From contig OZ245869.1 in NCBI GenBank assembly GCA_965229355.1, positions 2,542,001 to 2,606,000 on the forward strand: 64,000 bases of DNA, in the 5' to 3' direction. The notes under the pieces are model-generated. The model saw only the letters and a program-made list of their open reading frames with translations, had not been told where the DNA came from and ran no database searches. Made by a program: the position numbers and the translations under genes. This document shows positions 8,080-16,370 of this stretch, one piece after another. The DNA is from GCA-2737725 sp965229355 (GTDB lineage: Bacteria > Pseudomonadota > Alphaproteobacteria > Rhodospirillales > Rhodospirillaceae). Each line of letters starts with the position of its first letter. The first letter of the stretch is position 1.

Positions 8080-9126
8080 ATGGCCGTGAAGAAGAACAAA
8101 AAGACCAACAAGAAAGCCGCGCTGCTCTCCTCGCCGGTTGAGCACATCGACTTCACCAAGTTCGATGCGCGCCCGATCATCAACGCCATGGGCAAAATGT
8201 CGTTCACCTCGCGTGACACGGCCAAAGCGGCTGAGATCTTCAATCAGATGATCGCCGATCCGAAGTGCTCGGTCATCCTCACGCTGGCGGGCTCGACCTC
8301 GGCTGGTGGTTGCATGCATGTCTACTCGGACATGATCAAGTACGGCATGATCGACGCCATCGTCGCGACCGGTGCCTCGATCGTGGACATGGACTTCTTT
8401 GAAGCCTTGGGTTTCAAGCACTTCCAAGGCAGCCAGTTCATCGACGATAAGGAACTGCGTTCGCTGTACATCGACCGCATTTATGACACCTACATCGACG
8501 AAGAAGAATTGCAGTACTGCGACCATACCATTGGCAAGATCGCCAATAGCCTGGAGCCGCGTGCTTACTCGTCACGTGAGTTCATCCATGAAATGGGCCG
8601 TTGGTTGAAGAAGAACGCCAAGAAAAAAGGTTCGTTGATCGAACTCGCTTACGATCACGGCGTGCCAATCTTCTGCCCGGCGTTCGTTGATAGCTCGGCT
8701 GGTTTCGGCTTGGTGAAGCACCAAGTTGATAACCCGAAGAAGCACATGGTGATCGACGCCATCGCTGACTTCCGCGAATTGACCGACGTGAAGCTGAAAG
8801 CTGGCCGTACCGGCTTGATGATGATCGGCGGCGGCGTGCCGAAGAACTTCGTGCAAGATACCGTTGTCTGCGCTGAAGTCTTGGGCCACCACGATGTTGA
8901 AATGCACAAGTATGCGGTGCAAATCACCGTGGCCGATGTGCGCGACGGTGCGTGCTCATCCTCGACCCTGAAGGAAGCCAATTCCTGGGGTAAGGTTGAC
9001 TCGGCTTGCGAACAGATGGTGTTCGCTGAGGCTTCGAGTGTTATCCCGCTGATTGCCTCGGACGCTTATCACCGTGGTCACTGGAAGAAGCGCAAGCGCC
9101 GCAACTTCGCAAAGATGTTCAAGTAA
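8080..9126 (+). CDS. Deoxyhypusine synthase-like enzyme, probably polyamine-forming
   Basis: A 348-residue member of the deoxyhypusine synthase (DHS) family. The C-terminal SWGK motif carries the lysine that forms the aminobutyl-enzyme intermediate in DHS (about residue 305; human Lys329). NAD-site segments such as LTLAGSTSAGG and MMIGGGVPKNF are visible. Bacteria have no true eIF5A, so bacterial DHS homologues are thought to transfer the aminobutyl group to a small polyamine, for example to make homospermidine. The adjacent ornithine decarboxylase supports this. Both termini are Lys/Arg-rich. GAAAGGAT is the ribosome-binding site, and a terminator follows at 9146. Confidence 0.88.
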   Translation: MAVKKNKKTNKKAALLSSPVEHIDFTKFDARPIINAMGKMSFTSRDTAKAAEIFNQMIADPKCSVILTLAGSTSAGGCMHVYSDMIKYGMIDAIVATGASIVDMDFFEALGFKHFQGSQFIDDKELRSLYIDRIYDTYIDEEELQYCDHTIGKIANSLEPRAYSSREFIHEMGRWLKKNAKKKGSLIELAYDHGVPIFCPAFVDSSAGFGLVKHQVDNPKKHMVIDAIADFRELTDVKLKAGRTGLMMIGGGVPKNFVQDTVVCAEVLGHHDVEMHKYAVQITVADVRDGACSSSTLKEANSWGKVDSACEQMVFAEASSVIPLIASDAYHRGHWKKRKRRNFAKMFK

Positions 9127-9145
9127 GCTGATAAAGCTTCCTCAA

Positions 9146-9173
9146 AACCCCGCCCTTACCGGCGGGGTTTTTT
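9146..9173 (+). terminator. Rho-independent terminator of the polyamine unit
   Basis: A perfect 9-bp stem (AACCCCGCC 9146-9154, GGCGGGGTT 9161-9169) with a six-base loop runs into TTTTTT. It lies 20 bases after the DHS-like gene. Confidence 0.9.
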
Positions 9174-9191
9174 GTTGCTCGGCTGAACCTC

Positions 9192-9220
9192 ATCTCCTGC
9201 AAATGCAGGAGATTTGCAGG
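9192..9220. promoter_or_regulatory. Overlapping palindromes, candidate operator
   Basis: A perfect 22-base inverted repeat (10-bp arms ATCTCCTGCA/TGCAGGAGAT, AA spacer, 9192-9213) overlaps a second one (CCTGCAAA 9196-9203 with TTTGCAGG 9213-9220). The arrangement suits a dimeric repressor or two mutually exclusive structures. It lies between the polyamine terminator and the VOC gene. No regulator for it is identified. Confidence 0.5.
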
Positions 9221-9289
9221 GGGACGTGTGTGAGGTGTGGGGAAAGTTTCAGCCTATACCGCAGCGGTAAAACATCTGTGTTCGCTCAT

Positions 9290-9305
9290 TGTTTCACGTG
9301 AAACA
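9290..9305. other. parS: parS centromere site for ParB
   Basis: The 16-base sequence TGTTTCACGTGAAACA is a perfect palindrome. It is identical to the canonical bacterial chromosomal parS site bound by ParB (Spo0J). It is intergenic, as many parS sites are. In bacteria studied so far these sites cluster near the replication origin, so the window is probably origin-proximal. Confidence 0.88.
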
Positions 9306-9368
9306 ATTTGGTGCTGATCCCAACTCTCGCTGCTAGGTTTCGGTCATCGGGTAGGGGAGTGTGTTGTG

Positions 9369-9872
9369 ATGCCAAACGAATGCCGTGTCTCGCCGGTCAA
9401 ACGTGTTTCGATTTTCTGCAAAGACCTTGAGAAGTCGCTGGCCCTCTACCGCGACATCCTGGGCATGGTGGTGATCGAAGATAAAACCGTCTCGGGTCCC
9501 TTCATCGGTAAGCTGATCAATCTGCCCCAATGCACCATGCGCATTGTGTATCTGTCGGCGGACCCGTCGATTGATGCAGGTTTAATCGGCCTGTTCCATA
9601 TCACTGACCCCGTCATGCCCACACTGCCGCCGCCGCAACAAGGCACCATGCATTGGGGCCAAAGTTCGTTCGTGCTCGGCACTGACAAGGGCGATGAGAT
9701 TTACGCGGAACTGGTGAAGGCCGGTTACACCTTCCTCACCCCGCCAACGCCGTATCCCAAACACAATGACGACGCCTACATGAAGGCGGGCATTTACACC
9801 GAGATCATTTTCTATGATCCCGATGGCATTGCCGTATCGCTTCTGGGCTATAAACCTTTGCCGCCGAAGTAG
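9369..9872 (+). CDS. VOC (glyoxalase/dioxygenase superfamily) protein
   Basis: A 167-residue protein with the vicinal-oxygen-chelate pattern. VKRVSIFCKDLEKSLALYRDILGM begins the first beta-alpha-beta-beta-beta module, and EIIFYDPDGIAVSLLGY ends the second, with its Glu a likely metal ligand. The start is ATG 9369 or the adjacent GTG 9366, with AGGGGAG just upstream. It is followed after 7 bases by a CpeT-like gene and is probably in the same transcript. VOC members include glyoxalases, ring-cleavage dioxygenases and resistance proteins, and the reaction here cannot be fixed. Confidence 0.8.
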   Translation: MPNECRVSPVKRVSIFCKDLEKSLALYRDILGMVVIEDKTVSGPFIGKLINLPQCTMRIVYLSADPSIDAGLIGLFHITDPVMPTLPPPQQGTMHWGQSSFVLGTDKGDEIYAELVKAGYTFLTPPTPYPKHNDDAYMKAGIYTEIIFYDPDGIAVSLLGYKPLPPK

Positions 9873-9879
9873 GTGCGAT

Positions 9880-10860
9880 ATGCGTTTTGTTTTTGCACTT
9901 CTTCTGGCGTTCGGTTTTGCCACGACCGCGCAGGCACATTCCAAATATGATTTTGAAGCACAGTTAAAACTGCTCTCGGAATGGCTGCCCGGTGATTACG
10001 ACAACAACGAGCAGATCGTGCGCCAATCGGGTGGCGGGTTGTCAGAAACCAAATCCACGCCATTCTTCCGCGTTCATACGATCATCAAACGCGTGACGAT
10101 GCCTGAGATTGGTGAGCATGTGTTCTATCTGGAAGAATACCGCGACAACGACCCGACCAAGATCACACGCATCCGGCTTTATAAATTCACGGTGGATCTG
10201 GAGGCGCAAGCCATTCGGCTGCATCTCATCAATCCTTTAAAACCCGAAACACTGATCGGCGCGCATAAAGACTTAACAAAAATCGAAGCGTTGAAATTGT
10301 CTGACATGCGCGTAGACCGCGATCTGTGCGATGTGTTCATTCGCTGGGAAGGCAATCAATTTCGTGGGGTGATGAAACCCAATTCGTGCAACCGGCCTGA
10401 CAAAACATTTGTCGATTACACACTGACCATTGGGCCGAAGCATCACTGGGTTCGTAACAGGGCGCGTGATTCAAAAGGCAAGGTGGCGTGGGAATTTGCC
10501 CCCGGTGGTGGTGAAGATTTTATTGAGGGAACGAAGGCGCGCTGGTTTGCGTGTCACGTCGAGCAAGATCCGAATGGCGAGATGCCCAAGACCAAATTCC
10601 TGACGAACATTGAATTGCACGACCAAGGCGGTGAGGCTGACATTGCGTGGCCCGATGGACGCACCCTGACGTTTCTCATTCACGACCGTGCGTTTACGTC
10701 GCCTACGGACCGCGAATTTCCGCTGTTTCGGATTCACGATAAAAAGAACATGACCGTGCCGATTGCTTATGCGTATGCGGTTGATGACGCCGAACGCTTT
10801 GGCTTAAACCTCGGCTGGTTTTATATTCGATGCCAAGTCAAAGAAGACACAAAGAAATAA
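9880..10860 (+). CDS. Exported CpeT/CpcT-like protein
   Basis: A 326-residue protein with a Sec signal peptide (residues 1-20, ending in AQA|H). The mature N-terminal half (LSEWLPGDYDNNEQ; HVFYLEEYRDNDP; RIRLYKF) resembles the CpeT/CpcT lipocalin-like fold, known mainly from cyanobacterial bilin lyases but also found as orphan proteins in other bacteria. The start at 9880 places the signal peptide at the N-terminus; the longer open frame begins inside the VOC gene. The gene is tightly packed between the VOC gene and the nitrilase-like gene. A lyase function is not supported here. Confidence 0.55.
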   Translation: MRFVFALLLAFGFATTAQAHSKYDFEAQLKLLSEWLPGDYDNNEQIVRQSGGGLSETKSTPFFRVHTIIKRVTMPEIGEHVFYLEEYRDNDPTKITRIRLYKFTVDLEAQAIRLHLINPLKPETLIGAHKDLTKIEALKLSDMRVDRDLCDVFIRWEGNQFRGVMKPNSCNRPDKTFVDYTLTIGPKHHWVRNRARDSKGKVAWEFAPGGGEDFIEGTKARWFACHVEQDPNGEMPKTKFLTNIELHDQGGEADIAWPDGRTLTFLIHDRAFTSPTDREFPLFRIHDKKNMTVPIAYAYAVDDAERFGLNLGWFYIRCQVKEDTKK

Positions 10861-10862
10861 CG

Positions 10863-11903
10863 ATGACTGAAGTTTATAACGTTACGGTGTGCCAACCGGC
10901 CTTAAAGCCGGTGTTTAAAGGACCCTCAGGCGCTTTTGAAATTGATCGCCGGTGGGAGAATGTCGCGAAGGTCGCAGACATGACACGCGCCGCCGCCAAG
11001 CAACACGGCGCGAAGTTAATCGTGTTCCCCGAATTCTGTGTGCAGGGCTACGCGGCAGGCCGCTCGGTCGCAGATTGGGAAACAGCGGGCATTACATTGC
11101 CGGGGCCCGAAATGCAGGAGATCGGCAAAGCGGCACGCGAAGCTAAAGCCTATGTGGCCGGTGCGGTGTTCGAGAAAATCCCAGACTTTCCGGGCCGTTA
11201 TTTTATGTCGGGCTTCATGCTGAATCCTGACGGCGAGTTGTGTTTGGTCTATCGCAAGCTCTATGCGTTGACCGCAAAAACGCGGCCCATTGATATCTAC
11301 GATGCATATGTGGCGAAGTATGGCCGTGCCGCGTTGATGCCTGTCGCAGACACACCTTTGGGTAAAATTGGCTGCGCGGTTGCGGGCGATGTGAGCTGGC
11401 CGGAAGTCACGCGTAGTCTCGCGTTCAAAGGCGCTGAACTGGTGTTCAATCCCACAGGCGCAGGCAAAGGGCCGGGCTATTCCGGTGGTGGCGAAGATAT
11501 CGTGCGCCGCGCGCGCGCCTTCGAAAACACGATGTACCTGGCGATGTCGAACTTTGGGCCGTTCATTGATGCTGGCGTGCATGTGGACCCCGCCCGTGTG
11601 CCGTCTGAGATTATTGATTTTCATGGCAACGTGATTGCGACTGCTGACACCGAAGGCGAAACCATGACGACCGCTGCCATTGACTTGGAAGCGCTTCGGG
11701 AATGGCGGGCGCAGCCGCGTGGTAATTTCCTGGCGCAATTGCAGCCGCAAATTCATGCGGAAGATTACGCCGCATTCTCAGGCTCGCCCAAGAATGCGTT
11801 TGCTGACAAACCAGCCCAGGATGAAGCCGATAACGCAAACTTCATTCGTGCAAATTGGAACCGCATGGTTCAAAGCGGTGTGTTTGCGGGATCAAAGTCT
11901 TGA
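10863..11903 (+). CDS. Nitrilase-superfamily protein lacking the catalytic cysteine
   Basis: A 346-residue protein with the carbon-nitrogen hydrolase fold. Catalytic Glu57 (VFPEF) and Lys132 (YRKLY) are present. At the third position the usual GxAICYDxxxPE reads GCAVAGDVSWPE, so the nucleophile position is Ala174 and a Cys lies three residues earlier (C171). Family knowledge says that Cys is essential for amidase or nitrilase action. The protein is therefore inactive as a classical hydrolase, uses C171, or does other chemistry. Related formamidase/aliphatic-amidase members have similar lengths. The gene starts 2 bases after the CpeT-like stop and overlaps the next start. Confidence 0.85.
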   Translation: MTEVYNVTVCQPALKPVFKGPSGAFEIDRRWENVAKVADMTRAAAKQHGAKLIVFPEFCVQGYAAGRSVADWETAGITLPGPEMQEIGKAAREAKAYVAGAVFEKIPDFPGRYFMSGFMLNPDGELCLVYRKLYALTAKTRPIDIYDAYVAKYGRAALMPVADTPLGKIGCAVAGDVSWPEVTRSLAFKGAELVFNPTGAGKGPGYSGGGEDIVRRARAFENTMYLAMSNFGPFIDAGVHVDPARVPSEIIDFHGNVIATADTEGETMTTAAIDLEALREWRAQPRGNFLAQLQPQIHAEDYAAFSGSPKNAFADKPAQDEADNANFIRANWNRMVQSGVFAGSKS

Positions 11904-12871
11904 AAAAAATCTGCATTGTCGGGCCGGGCGCTGTGGGCGGCATGATGGCCGTGCTGCTGCAACGCGCGGGCTATGATGTCAGCGCGCTGGCGCGGCCCAA
12001 AAAAGCAACCGAGATCAGCACCAAAGGCATCACGCTGATCGATGGGGGCAAAACCTTCACCGAAAAAATTAACGCCTCATCCGATCCAAAAGCCCTAGGC
12101 CCGCAAGACTTGCTGATCATCACTGTGAAAGGTGATGGCTTGGCTTGGGCCATCCCGCATTTGCAAAACCTTTCAAACGCCAACACCCAGTGGTTGTTTG
12201 TGATGAACGGCGTGCCGTGGTGGTTCTTCAGTCACTTCGGCGGAAAGATGAAGGGTATGCCGCTGAAAAGCGTCGACCCCGATGGCCTTCTGGTCAAATC
12301 CGTGCCGCTGGAGCGCGTGGTGTGGGGCGTGATTAACTGCCGCGTTGATATTTTGCCGGATGGCACCCTGAACCATGAGCATTCTCAGGACCTAGAATTA
12401 GGGCGTCCCGATCAAACGCAAACGGGCTTGGACGAGGTCGCTAAGCCGTTCATAGAAACCAATTACAAAACCACGATACCTGCACAGATTCATAATTCGA
12501 TCTGGGGCAAGCTGATCGGAAATGTTGTCTTCAATCCTTTAAGCGCGCTGACGATGTCCACCGTTGATGTGATGTTGGCTGATCCGCTGGTGCGGGACTT
12601 GGCGGTGAAAATCACAGACGAAGTCCGCGCATTGGGTGAGCGTTTGGGGATACCGGGTGGCGCGCCGGGGGCAGAGCGGTTCCCGCCAGGCCGCGTCGTC
12701 CCCAAAGTGAAAACCTCGATGCTTGCTGATGCTGAGCGTGGACGGCCTTTGGAGTTGGCGCCCATTATTGGCGCGGCGGTTGAAATCGCGGGGCTATGCG
12801 GCGTAGCCATGCCCTACACGACGATGGTCTATGGATTGCTTCGTCTTCGTGCCCAAAGCTTGGTGCCCTAA
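11900..12871 (+). CDS. Ketopantoate reductase-like NADPH-dependent oxidoreductase
   Basis: A 323-residue protein of the PanE/ApbA family. It has an N-terminal Rossmann motif, GPGAVGG at about residues 8-14, an all-helical C-terminal domain and the family segment NSIWGKLIGNVVFNPLSALT. The start is TTG at 11900, overlapping the TGA of the preceding gene, which implies translational coupling. Family members reduce 2-ketopantoate for coenzyme A or act on other 2-oxo acids in catabolic clusters. The neighbours argue for a catabolic variant rather than pantothenate synthesis (inference). Confidence 0.82.
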   Translation: MKKICIVGPGAVGGMMAVLLQRAGYDVSALARPKKATEISTKGITLIDGGKTFTEKINASSDPKALGPQDLLIITVKGDGLAWAIPHLQNLSNANTQWLFVMNGVPWWFFSHFGGKMKGMPLKSVDPDGLLVKSVPLERVVWGVINCRVDILPDGTLNHEHSQDLELGRPDQTQTGLDEVAKPFIETNYKTTIPAQIHNSIWGKLIGNVVFNPLSALTMSTVDVMLADPLVRDLAVKITDEVRALGERLGIPGGAPGAERFPPGRVVPKVKTSMLADAERGRPLELAPIIGAAVEIAGLCGVAMPYTTMVYGLLRLRAQSLVP

Positions 12872-12932
12872 GCTTGGTCATTGCCCCTTAACAAGGTATA
12901 GTTCGCGTCGTCCGCTTCTTAGAAAAGTTCAG

Positions 12933-15476
12933 ATGTCCGCAGCGCTTACCGACCGCCGTTTACAGCCGATCCTCGACGCCATTGCTGCGAAGGCGATCAA
13001 AGTTCTATCGGTCGACGTTTTTGATACGCTCATCTGGCGCAAGGTTCCTGAACCCAAAGATATGTACTGGCTGCTGGGCCAGACGTTTAAAGCCCAAAAT
13101 GCGCTGGCGCATCATGTATCCGCCGCACAGTTTGCCGAGTTGCGCGGTTCAGCCGAACGCAAAGCCCGTGCCATCAAAGAAAAAGCTACAGGCACGCGTG
13201 AGATTACGCTGGCGGATATTTACAGCCTGTTGCCGGCAACGATTTTTACGCGTGGCGTCGACACAACGACGTTATGTAAAATCGAAGTGGGGATCGAATG
13301 CGGTCTGATGGTCGCGGACCGCGAGGTTGGCGCGTTGATGGCTACGGCGCGGGACGCGGGTGTGACCGTGAATTTGGTGTCCGACACTTATTTTACCGCC
13401 GATGAACTGAAAAGTTTCATCACGGCAGCGTTTGGCGGCACAGCACCAGTCTACGACCGGCTCGTGATTTCCAATGAAGAGAGCAAGCCTAAGTGGCGCG
13501 ATCTGTTTGATCAGTTGTTGGGCGAATGGGGTGTTGCGCCATCTGACGTTTTACATATCGGTGATAATTTTGATGCCGATGTGCAACCGTGCCGTCGTTT
13601 GGGCATGCAGAATGTGTATTACGATAAATGGACATTCAGCCCGCGCGTACAACAACACGAATTCCCGAAAGATGAAGTCGCGCGCCGTGCCTTGCTGGGC
13701 CATCAGGGTGATTACGGCTTAACCGGTTTACGCTCGCGACTGTATCACCGTGTGCCGATGGTTGTGCTGCCGGACTTTGCGCTGCATTGGCGTTACGGCG
13801 CCTGCGTGTTGGGCCCGGTGTTTGCGGCCTTCGCGCATTGGATGGTGCAGGAGTGTAAAGCCAACGCATACCCCAAAGTTTTCGGCATGATGCGTGAAGG
13901 GCGGTTCCTTAATCGTCTGGTTGATCGCGCTGCCGACCATGCGGGTGTGGCGTTAGAGACCGAAGAACTGTGGTTGTCGCGCCGCGCTGTGATGCGCGCG
14001 GCCGTCTATCCGGATGATTTAAGCCGTTTGGCCGCATTTATTTCCTATGCGCCGGGTTTAGATACCGATGAAATTTTAGGTCAATGCGGTTTATCGCGCA
14101 GTGACTTGGCCGACATGCCAGGGGCGGGTGCCGCGTTTGATTTGACCGACGGCGATGATCTGATGCGCCTGTGCGGCTTCATTGAAAAGAATGAGGCCAT
14201 CAAAGCCAAGGTGTGTGCGGTGTCGCGCCAAGCCCGGCGGAATTTGTTGAAGGCGTTGAGCAAACAGATCGACCTGAACGGGAACACGCCGTTTGTGGTG
14301 ATGGACTTGGGCTATGCGGCCACCATTCAAGTGGTGCTGGAACGCATCTTGCGCCGCGAGGGGCATACAGTGCCTCTGGTTGGGTTGTATCTGGCGCTGA
14401 ATGATGGCGCGCTCGAAAATATGCTGGCGGGCCTGAACGACGGCGTCGATCTGCGGGGCTACTTGGCGCATGACGGGTTCGAGCCCAAAGCCGCGCGTAT
14501 TCTGACCGCGATGCCATACGTGTTGGAACATGCCTGCATGTGCCGTGAAGGCAGCTTGCTGGAATTCAACGATGCGGGCGAGCCGGTGTTGATGGATAAC
14601 CTGCGCGATGAAAAACAGCTAACGCAGATGGAGTTGATGCAAGACGGCGTTATGGCCTGCCTGGATGCGATTGATAAGGAGTTGGGACCAATCTTTGCGG
14701 GCTCAGTGATGGCGGACGATCACTTACGTCGCCAAATCGAAAGCATCATCGTCACGTCCACGTTGTACCCCGCGCGCGAAGAAATTGCCGCCGTGGGGCA
14801 ATGGCGTCACGAAGCGAAGTATGACGTGAAAGATTTGCGCCAGTTCATGGATATGGCGATCGACCCCGCCGAACTGGAACACAAAGGTATGCCGGTATTG
14901 AATACGCTGACGGGGCAGCAGGCCTATTGGCCGTCGGCGGCGTTGACATTGATCTCGCCGTTCATGGCCGAGTTTTATGCGGGCGGGTTTTTTGAAGCCT
15001 ACAAAGCATCACACCTTTCAACTGGACCGTTGCTGGGCAATTTTGCGATCTGCCCTGATCGTGGCGACGGGTTTGACGATGCGTTGCAAGGTGCAACACC
15101 GCTCAACATCAACGCCTTTGGCGCAAGTGAGATTGATGTGACGATTAAGCCCTTAGGTGGGCCGTCATTTAAACGTTTAAGATTCCGCTGGCCGCAAACC
15201 AGTGCGGTGATGAAGCTGGTAAGTGTAGAACTGAATTACGTGGGCGATCATGAAAGCCAGCGTGTGGAACTGATTGCCCCGGACCGCACCAATCTTTGGG
15301 CCTTTGGCGGCGTGAAACACATTGAAGGCACCACGATGTTATTGCTGCCCGAAGGGCCCGAAGCCATTGTTGATATCGCGGGCACGATCCCGCCCTGGCA
15401 GCACATGTTGAAATTAAAAGTGCGCTTCAAGTACATGAAGCTCGATGCCTTGTTTGCGAACAGGTCGCCGTCATGA
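12933..15476 (+). CDS. Large HAD-superfamily protein (COG5610-like), glycan locus
   Basis: An 847-residue protein. The first about 230 residues form a HAD phosphatase-like domain, with motif I at DVFDTL (Asp28 likely nucleophile), a Ser/Thr motif near LVSDTYF, a Lys in EESKPKW and the acidic motif GDNFDAD. The remaining about 600 residues show no motif I recognise. Homologues of this type (COG5610, predicted HAD hydrolases) occur in surface-polysaccharide loci beside glycosyltransferases, as here. The start ATG 12933 is chosen over an upstream frame that overlaps the reductase gene. The stop overlaps the next start by 4 bases. Confidence 0.75.
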   Translation: MSAALTDRRLQPILDAIAAKAIKVLSVDVFDTLIWRKVPEPKDMYWLLGQTFKAQNALAHHVSAAQFAELRGSAERKARAIKEKATGTREITLADIYSLLPATIFTRGVDTTTLCKIEVGIECGLMVADREVGALMATARDAGVTVNLVSDTYFTADELKSFITAAFGGTAPVYDRLVISNEESKPKWRDLFDQLLGEWGVAPSDVLHIGDNFDADVQPCRRLGMQNVYYDKWTFSPRVQQHEFPKDEVARRALLGHQGDYGLTGLRSRLYHRVPMVVLPDFALHWRYGACVLGPVFAAFAHWMVQECKANAYPKVFGMMREGRFLNRLVDRAADHAGVALETEELWLSRRAVMRAAVYPDDLSRLAAFISYAPGLDTDEILGQCGLSRSDLADMPGAGAAFDLTDGDDLMRLCGFIEKNEAIKAKVCAVSRQARRNLLKALSKQIDLNGNTPFVVMDLGYAATIQVVLERILRREGHTVPLVGLYLALNDGALENMLAGLNDGVDLRGYLAHDGFEPKAARILTAMPYVLEHACMCREGSLLEFNDAGEPVLMDNLRDEKQLTQMELMQDGVMACLDAIDKELGPIFAGSVMADDHLRRQIESIIVTSTLYPAREEIAAVGQWRHEAKYDVKDLRQFMDMAIDPAELEHKGMPVLNTLTGQQAYWPSAALTLISPFMAEFYAGGFFEAYKASHLSTGPLLGNFAICPDRGDGFDDALQGATPLNINAFGASEIDVTIKPLGGPSFKRLRFRWPQTSAVMKLVSVELNYVGDHESQRVELIAPDRTNLWAFGGVKHIEGTTMLLLPEGPEAIVDIAGTIPPWQHMLKLKVRFKYMKLDALFANRSPS

Positions 15477-16369
15477 GTCAATCGGGCATAAGCCAAAATC
15501 GTCTCTGCATGGTCACCACCAACTACAACTATGGTGACTATCTCGAGGACTGCATCAAATCCATCGTGCATAGCAAAGGGTTTGAGCGCGTCGATTACGT
15601 GATGATGGATGGCGGCTCGACCGATCAGTCCCTCGACATCATCAAGAATTACGACAGCCATTTTAAGTACAGCCACAGCGCCAAAGACGAGGGCATGTAC
15701 CACGCGATTGCCGAGGGCTTTAAAAAGTCCGACGCGCCCTACATGGGCTGGCTGAATTCGGACGATCAAATCACGCCGTGGACTATTCAAACGGTCTTGG
15801 ACATTTTCGATCAGTTGCCGCAGGTGCGGTGGATTACGTCGCGCTATCCCTTGCAGGCCCGCAAAGATGGGGTGGTGATTAAATCTGACTTCGTGCCCGG
15901 CGTAGATAATTGGGGCTTCTTCAACGGCGAGCATATCAAGTCATCGGGTTTGCCGACCTCGGGCTGGATTGTGCAGGACTGCACCTTCTGGCGGCGCGAT
16001 TTGTGGGACGAAGTGGGCGCTGAGTTTGATTACTCACTGAAGCTTGCAGGTGATTTTGAGCTGTGGGCGCGCTTCATGCAGAAAACAGATCTGTATGTGG
16101 TGAACGTGCCGTTTGGGATTTACCGCTTTCATGGCGCGAATAAAGCGGTCGCAGGGCGTGATGCGTACCGTGATGAATGCGTGGCCGTGCTGAACCGCTA
16201 CACGCCCATCATTCCCACCAACATCGAAATGCTGGGACAGCGTGTTGTGGCCAAGCATATGAAGGCGATTGGCTTTGGACACTTGGTTGATAAGTCGTGG
16301 GGACCCAATTTAAAGACGATTGTCTTTAACCACGGCGATGGGCGTTATCACGCGGTCGATGTTGAGTAG
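15473..16369 (+). CDS. Family 2 glycosyltransferase
   Basis: A 298-residue GT-A fold glycosyltransferase. The N-terminal MVTTNYNYGDYLEDCIKSI and DGGSTDQS (nucleotide-sugar binding), and the LNSDD motif at about residue 95 (DxD-like metal site), are typical of GT2 enzymes such as WcaE. It overlaps the HAD gene by ATGA, so the two are translationally coupled and probably act on the same glycan. The donor and acceptor sugars cannot be deduced. It ends one base before a convergent gene. Confidence 0.88.
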   Translation: MSQSGISQNRLCMVTTNYNYGDYLEDCIKSIVHSKGFERVDYVMMDGGSTDQSLDIIKNYDSHFKYSHSAKDEGMYHAIAEGFKKSDAPYMGWLNSDDQITPWTIQTVLDIFDQLPQVRWITSRYPLQARKDGVVIKSDFVPGVDNWGFFNGEHIKSSGLPTSGWIVQDCTFWRRDLWDEVGAEFDYSLKLAGDFELWARFMQKTDLYVVNVPFGIYRFHGANKAVAGRDAYRDECVAVLNRYTPIIPTNIEMLGQRVVAKHMKAIGFGHLVDKSWGPNLKTIVFNHGDGRYHAVDVE

Positions 16370-16370
16370 T

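Noticed and set aside
12831..12932. Earlier start for the large HAD gene
   Set aside because: It overlaps the reductase gene, and the extra residues (Cys/Pro/Arg-rich) are unlike the HAD domain start.
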